DNA of 37,382 bases. Origin: Planctomycetota bacterium (GTDB lineage: Bacteria; Planctomycetota; Planctomycetia; Pirellulales; Pirellulaceae). The position numbers and the translations under genes are program-made. The stretch covers positions 1-37,382 of the forward strand of contig JAGWWZ010000030.1 of assembly GCA_018970165.1 (NCBI GenBank). Reading direction: 5' to 3'. Under the pieces are notes generated by a model. It was not told where the DNA came from, searched no databases, and saw only the letters and a program-made list of their open reading frames with translations. Shown piece after piece: positions 33,424 through 37,382 of this stretch (positions are counted from its first letter, which is position 1; each line of letters starts with the position of its first letter).

Positions 33424-34550
33424 TTCAGCGAATGCAGAGTGGAGCATTGGCTATACCAGCTTTGCTTCTTTGCTTGGGAGTGATCGCATGCAACCCTAGC
33501 ATCGCATCAGCTTGGTCCTTTCAAGCGAGCCCCGCGGATGCTGCCCAAGCGCAAAGGATCTCCGAATTGGTCGCCGCCCAGGATTGGCTCGGTCCGATAT
33601 CAGCGATCGCTCTGTCTCCATTCTTTGGTCTTGCCTGCTTGTCCGGTATTGCAACCTACGGACCGGACTGGGTTCGAAACTCGCCGTTGTTGTCCGTCTC
33701 GGGGCCGCTCAACAATCCGGTTCTCTTTTGGATTATGGCTGCGCTTACGGTCGTTACAAGTCTGCCGCGATGGACGAAATTCAGCAAGCCGATCGCGATG
33801 GCTCTGGAGAAAGTGGAAGCCTATTCTGCGATTATCATCCTGATCGCGATTCGAATCTCTGCGAGCGCCGTGGATGCTTCGACAAGTCCGGAGGTGGCAA
33901 TGACCACGCCCGTACTCTATCAGGCCGGTGTGCTCTCGCTCCCCCTTGAGATCTTGCTGTCTTTGGCGTTGGCCATCAACTTAATCGTCGTCAATACGGT
34001 CAAAATCGTCATTGACTTTCTGGTCTGGTTGACTCCGATTCCCGCCATCGATGTCACCTTGGATGCGATCGGAAAAGGAATCGTTGCGATACTGCTCGGG
34101 CTCTATGCCTTTAGCCCGCTACTTGCGACGTTCCTGAATTTTCTGATCTTCTTTTTTTCTGCGATGGTCTTCTTCTCTGCCAAGCGATTGATCGTGTATT
34201 TCCGAGAGATCTATATCCGACCTACGATCCAAAGAGTGCTCGGAATTTCGCCGTCAGCCGCGAGCTTGCAAACTGTCTTTTTGTTGCGAGCCTGGAACGG
34301 TTACCCGCGCCGTACAAAAGCAAAATGGGTTTCGAGTGCAAACGGCAAAGCGAGCAAATTGTCCGTGACTCGCTGGTTCACGACTCGCGAATTCGAACTT
34401 CAGCCATCCACAGAGAAAACAACCGTTGGTTTGGTCTCCGATACGGCCCTATTCAACTCCCCGAATGGGCCTATCGTTTTGGAAGCCCGCAAAGGGGTTT
34501 TCGCAGCCACCGAAACGAGTTCCCTCACTCCGATTCCTCAAGGAGTCTGA
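33420..34550 (+). CDS. Polytopic inner-membrane protein of unknown function
   Basis: A 376-residue hydrophobic protein. A first hydrophobic stretch (about 9-27) may be a signal peptide or helix. Others include about 50-75 (ISAIALSPFFGLACLSGI), 97-115, 138-155, and a long region 165-260 with three or four helices (VLSLPLEILLSLALAINLIVV; FLNFLIFFFSAMVFFSA). The last 110 residues are soluble, with FLLRAWNGYPRRTKAKWVSS and SVTRWFTTREFEL. I do not recognise a transporter family motif. GGAG lies 5 nt before ATG 33420, which overlaps the upstream stop as ATGA. Within this operon a role in sugar uptake is tempting but only contextual. Confidence 0.7.
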   Translation: MIQRMQSGALAIPALLLCLGVIACNPSIASAWSFQASPADAAQAQRISELVAAQDWLGPISAIALSPFFGLACLSGIATYGPDWVRNSPLLSVSGPLNNPVLFWIMAALTVVTSLPRWTKFSKPIAMALEKVEAYSAIIILIAIRISASAVDASTSPEVAMTTPVLYQAGVLSLPLEILLSLALAINLIVVNTVKIVIDFLVWLTPIPAIDVTLDAIGKGIVAILLGLYAFSPLLATFLNFLIFFFSAMVFFSAKRLIVYFREIYIRPTIQRVLGISPSAASLQTVFLLRAWNGYPRRTKAKWVSSANGKASKLSVTRWFTTREFELQPSTEKTTVGLVSDTALFNSPNGPIVLEARKGVFAATETSSLTPIPQGV

Positions 34551-34553
34551 TCG

Positions 34554-35660
34554 ATGTATCTGCATAAGAACAAAGAATTCATTCGCCGCTTTATTTTGTC
34601 AGTTGGCGTGATTGTGTGTTGCGGCATGCTTTCGCTTGGATCGATAGCTCAGGAGAGCAAACAGTCGAGTGTGAAACCTCAAGGCGAATTCATCTACGAT
34701 TCCGCATCTTTCCCCAGTTGCCATGCTTCCACCGTAGCCGAGACCGACCAAGGATTAATCGCGGCATGGTTTGGCGGCACTCACGAAAAACATCCCGATG
34801 TCGGTATTTGGATATCGCGTCGAGAAAAGGACTCATGGTCCGAGCCCATCGAAGTTGCGAACGGCGTCGTGTCCCCTAGTGAGCGTTATCCCACTTGGAA
34901 TCCGGTTCTATTTCAACCACGATCGCGCAGCGGTGCTGCCGCGCCTCTCATTCTCTTCTATAAAGTTGGCCCCAGCCCTGAGACTTGGTGGGGCATGATG
35001 ATGACCAGTTCCGATGGCGGTTCGACATGGTCGAAACCCACCCGACTTCCGGAGGGAATCCTCGGCCCGATCAAGAACAAACCGATCGAACTTGCGGACG
35101 GTACATGGTTATGTCCATCCAGCAGCGAAACGGAAGAGGAACCTAGCAAGTGGCAAGTCCATTTCGAATGGACCAAGGATGCAGGCAAGACATGGTCGCG
35201 GACTGCGTCACTCAATGATGGTGTCGCGGTTCAAGCGATTCAGCCAAGCATTCTGCAACTCGACACCAATCGACTGCGCGCGATCGGACGAAGTCGTCAA
35301 GATCGGATCTTTGAAACGGACTCGGTCGATGGCGGAAAAACTTGGTCGCCATTGCGACTGGGCGAATTGCCTAACAACAACTCCGGCATCGATGCGATGA
35401 CGTTGGCTTCCGGTCTGCATGTGATTGTCTACAACCATGTCCCGGGCACCCCTGGGGAATGGGGAGGGAAACGTACTCCGCTCAATGTTGCTACTTCAAA
35501 GGATGGCGTTACATGGAGGCCATCGGTGGTTCTCGAGAATACGCCCGGCGAATACAGCTATCCGGCCCTAATTCAAACACGCGATGGCCGCATTCATATC
35601 ACCTACACGTGGAACCGCAAAAAGATCAAGCATGTAGTGCTCGATCCGTCATCGCTCTAA
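34554..35660 (+). CDS. Exported BNR/sialidase-family protein
   Basis: A 368-residue secreted beta-propeller of the BNR_2 type. The signal peptide is FILSVGVIVCCGMLSLGSIAQ. The first blade reads SCHASTVAETDQGLIAAWFGG, typical of this subfamily (CHAST in place of YRIP). Asp-box-like motifs are SSDGGSTWSK, TKDAGKTWSR, SVDGGKTWSP and SKDGVTWRP. Residues following (NSGIDAMTLASGLHVIVYNH and SYPALIQTRDGRIHITYTW) are also typical. It starts three bases after the membrane protein gene with AAGGAG nine nt upstream, so it belongs to the murQ operon. Relatives act on complex glycans; sialic acid is not demanded by the motif set. Confidence 0.85.
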   Translation: MYLHKNKEFIRRFILSVGVIVCCGMLSLGSIAQESKQSSVKPQGEFIYDSASFPSCHASTVAETDQGLIAAWFGGTHEKHPDVGIWISRREKDSWSEPIEVANGVVSPSERYPTWNPVLFQPRSRSGAAAPLILFYKVGPSPETWWGMMMTSSDGGSTWSKPTRLPEGILGPIKNKPIELADGTWLCPSSSETEEEPSKWQVHFEWTKDAGKTWSRTASLNDGVAVQAIQPSILQLDTNRLRAIGRSRQDRIFETDSVDGGKTWSPLRLGELPNNNSGIDAMTLASGLHVIVYNHVPGTPGEWGGKRTPLNVATSKDGVTWRPSVVLENTPGEYSYPALIQTRDGRIHITYTWNRKKIKHVVLDPSSL

Positions 35661-35683
35661 TCTTTTTGGGTCACACATTGCGA

Positions 35684-36991
35684 TCACTCGAGCGGTAGCT
35701 TCTGTAGATCGATCTCGGGTGGAGTGGGTGAAAACGTCTGCCGCTCGAAGGTCTCTCCCGGTTTCTTGGTGCCGTTAAAGAAGCCGCAGTTTCTCAAGTA
35801 GAAAATTGAGTCCGACGAACCACCGTCGAAGTCCAATCGATGTTTACCTTGCCCGGTCGCATCGACGGAAAACCTCGCCTTCAAGCACTCGTGCCACATT
35901 CCTTCTTTATCGCGTACCCAGATGTTTCCATGCTGACCTCGTCGCATTTGATCTCCGGTGCTCGGATCAAAGTTCTCCAAGAACGAATGGAACCCTCGCA
36001 GATAGGTATTCGTCTTCGGGCGTCGAAAACTCGCAATCAATCGCCACTCGTTATTTGCTTTATCGCCAAACCATGACGTGTAAACCGTGCTGCCATTCTC
36101 GTCCGGCACGACGCGTGTGAGGAACCGATAAGTACGTCCTGCTTGCCAGGGGTAGATCAAGTAGCTTTGGCCTCCGGATCCTTCGTTACCAAACTCGCCC
36201 GTCTTGACCTCGGGGCCTTTCGCGAGCAATTGCACGCGTTGATCCTCAGGGATCTTGCGAGGGTCATCGGTTTGGAACGGACTCCAGACCGAGAACAAGA
36301 CACGGCGCTCAGTAGGACTGTTCACTTGAATACCGAAGTAGCCCTCGCCAAAACCATTGGCCATGAAGTAAGAACCGATGGGGTCTTCTCCGTCGGCGAC
36401 CGTGATCTCACTGTATCCATATTCAACCGAGATATCGCGAGGAACTTGGTAACTCAAATGTACCGATGGACCGCGGCGTCCCCAATAAAACATGTTCCCT
36501 TCGTTGGTAGCTACACACGTCACTTGTAGTCCTTCGGTGTTGGAGCGAACGACGAGTCCTTTGATTTCGACAGCAGCGCTGCTGTTTGTCGTTTCTTGCG
36601 TCCGTAGATCGACTCGCACATAGCCTGCTTGCTGCACATTGAGCGTTCCCACGCTATGAGATGCAAATGCATCTCCGCGCACGGATAGTTTCCGTTCCTC
36701 CCCTCCGATGATGGCAATGAGGCTGGTCGCGTCCGTGCCTGCCTTCGCCTCGACATCAATCTCGATCTTGGCCGAGCGATCGACGTGAAAGTACATCGAC
36801 AGGACGGTATCGGCATCCAGCAACTTCAGGAAAGACCCTCCGTTGCGACGACGACCTGTTGTGCTAGAGAACGACTGGAAACTGTTCCCCGCGGCGGGGA
36901 TGGTCCATGATTGCGAGTCGCTGGCACGCGAATCGGGGCTTGGAAACAAGCAGAGCATCGCGAGGACCGCAGGAACAATCAGATTTTTCAT
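35684..36991 (-). CDS. Secreted DUF5077-DUF3472 protein
   Basis: A 435-residue exported protein. The signal peptide is MKNLIVPAVLAMLCLFPSPDSRAS. Residues about 30-150 match DUF5077, a beta-sandwich: DTVLSMYFHVDRSAKIEIDVEAK, then VQQAGYVRVDLR. The remainder matches DUF3472: YWGRRGPSVHLSY, IGSYFMANGFGEGYFGIQVNS, RRVLFSVWSPF, FGNEGSGGQSYL and FHSFLENFDPSTG. Function is unknown; the pair is common in Bacteroidetes and planctomycetes near carbohydrate genes. ATG 36991 is chosen at the signal peptide; no strong ribosome site. It is convergent with the BNR gene 24 bases away and divergent from the PSCyt1 gene. Confidence 0.88.
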   Translation of the reverse strand: MKNLIVPAVLAMLCLFPSPDSRASDSQSWTIPAAGNSFQSFSSTTGRRRNGGSFLKLLDADTVLSMYFHVDRSAKIEIDVEAKAGTDATSLIAIIGGEERKLSVRGDAFASHSVGTLNVQQAGYVRVDLRTQETTNSSAAVEIKGLVVRSNTEGLQVTCVATNEGNMFYWGRRGPSVHLSYQVPRDISVEYGYSEITVADGEDPIGSYFMANGFGEGYFGIQVNSPTERRVLFSVWSPFQTDDPRKIPEDQRVQLLAKGPEVKTGEFGNEGSGGQSYLIYPWQAGRTYRFLTRVVPDENGSTVYTSWFGDKANNEWRLIASFRRPKTNTYLRGFHSFLENFDPSTGDQMRRGQHGNIWVRDKEGMWHECLKARFSVDATGQGKHRLDFDGGSSDSIFYLRNCGFFNGTKKPGETFERQTFSPTPPEIDLQKLPLE

Positions 36992-37125
36992 AAAGATGCG
37001 TTGAGTTATGGATAGAGAGGGATCTACGAAGGGGAAATTGATCAGCCATTCCATGATATCGCACGTTTGGCAAAGACTCCGCAAGTTTAATCCCCTTCGC
37101 CAAAAGCGGCCAATGGCTTTCGGAT

Positions 37126-37138
37126 AGCCTCTTAGGCT
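37126..37138. promoter_or_regulatory. Short inverted repeat with an AT-rich -10-like box
   Basis: AGCCT (37126-37130) and AGGCT (37134-37138) form a 5-bp dyad; the following TAAAAT (37138-37143) resembles a -10 element. It lies about 85 bases before the PSCyt1 start. No good -35 is apparent, so this is a weak candidate. Confidence 0.25.
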
Positions 37139-37224
37139 AAAATGAGGATCGGAAATGGATACTTTTTAGCGGGTAGGTCGCTTTCCATTTCGGGCACTAC
37201 GCTCAATTGCCACGAAAGATCGGA

Positions 37225-37382
37225 ATGATTGCAGGATTGGAAACAAGACGATGCCGCGATGCGTTGCTATTCGCTTTTCTCTTTCTCCCGTCCCCTTTCT
37301 TGGCACCCGTTCTTGGTGCGGACGACCAGAAGCCGACAGCACCTAACTATGAGGATCAGGTCAAACCGATCCTTCGCAAGTA
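37225..37382 (+). CDS. Planctomycete cytochrome c (PSCyt1) domain protein, truncated by window edge
   Basis: Fifty-two codons visible to the right edge. The signal peptide runs through LLFAFLFLPSPFLAPVLGA, then DDQKPTAPNYEDQVKPILRKY. The FxxxVxPIL(x)xxC start is typical of the PSCyt1 domain (heme-binding CxxCH just beyond the edge), usually followed by DUF1549 and DUF1553 in long planctomycete proteins. Here the Cys itself is cut off, so the heme site cannot be checked. Confidence 0.75.
   Translation, partial: MIAGLETRRCRDALLFAFLFLPSPFLAPVLGADDQKPTAPNYEDQVKPILRK

Overview
The window looks like chromosomal DNA of a planctomycete, probably Pirellulaceae (Rhodopirellula-like). The signs are gene families typical of that group: a giant secreted protein with the N-terminal 'QLEARLM' motif, a truncated planctomycete cytochrome c (PSCyt1) gene start at the right edge, a DUF5077-DUF3472 protein, an isochorismatase-ThuA fusion, Gfo/Idh/MocA and BNR/sialidase-like proteins, and a TPR protein ending in two RNA polymerase alpha-CTD-like domains. 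No phage, insertion sequence, CRISPR array or rRNA is visible. There is one tRNA (Thr, CGT).

Layout. 1-857: 5' part of a MotA/TolQ/ExbB proton-channel gene (minus). 1287-4665: PLP decarboxylase behind an isochorismatase-ThuA fusion (minus), divergent from a Gfo/Idh/MocA oxidoreductase (4755-5852). 5916-9541: Dabb protein (minus), then PstS-like binding protein, PDZ/YbaY-like/DUF4214-like protein and an SDR (plus). 9614-11537: RNase HI with a C-terminal zinc ribbon, followed by a BNR-repeat protein (minus). 11881-15765: 1294-residue secreted protein with Ig-like repeats and a calpain-type cysteine protease domain, ending at a strong bidirectional terminator shared with a convergent Cys-rich repeat protein (15885-16610). 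17051-22257: a tight housekeeping run secG-yicC-gmk-rpoZ-coaC-coaB-bshB1-like-metal-binding lipoprotein. 22335-24212: TPR/alpha-CTD protein, tRNA-Thr and a small hypothetical (minus). 24531-28303: low-molecular-weight tyrosine phosphatase, disordered charged protein, TIM-barrel isomerase-like protein and FHA protein (plus). 28392-35660: peptidoglycan amino-sugar salvage locus. 35684-37382: DUF3472 protein (minus) and the start of a PSCyt1 protein (plus).

The most interesting system is 28392-35660. A secreted single polypeptide joins a class-C beta-lactamase-fold serine hydrolase (the family of Bacillus AmiE/YbbE) to a DUF1343/NamZ exo-N-acetylmuramidase. It faces a translationally coupled operon with MurQ (MurNAc-6-P etherase), a BadF-type amino-sugar kinase (MurK-like), an unusual amino-acid-kinase-fold protein, a polytopic membrane protein and a secreted BNR protein. 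Read together, this is a PTS-independent route: peptide removal and MurNAc release outside the cytoplasm, phosphorylation inside, then conversion to GlcNAc-6-P and D-lactate. The last three operon members have no established role in such a pathway. A second item is the TPR protein with two alpha-CTD copies, the first of which keeps most residues used by RNA polymerase alpha to bind UP-element DNA.
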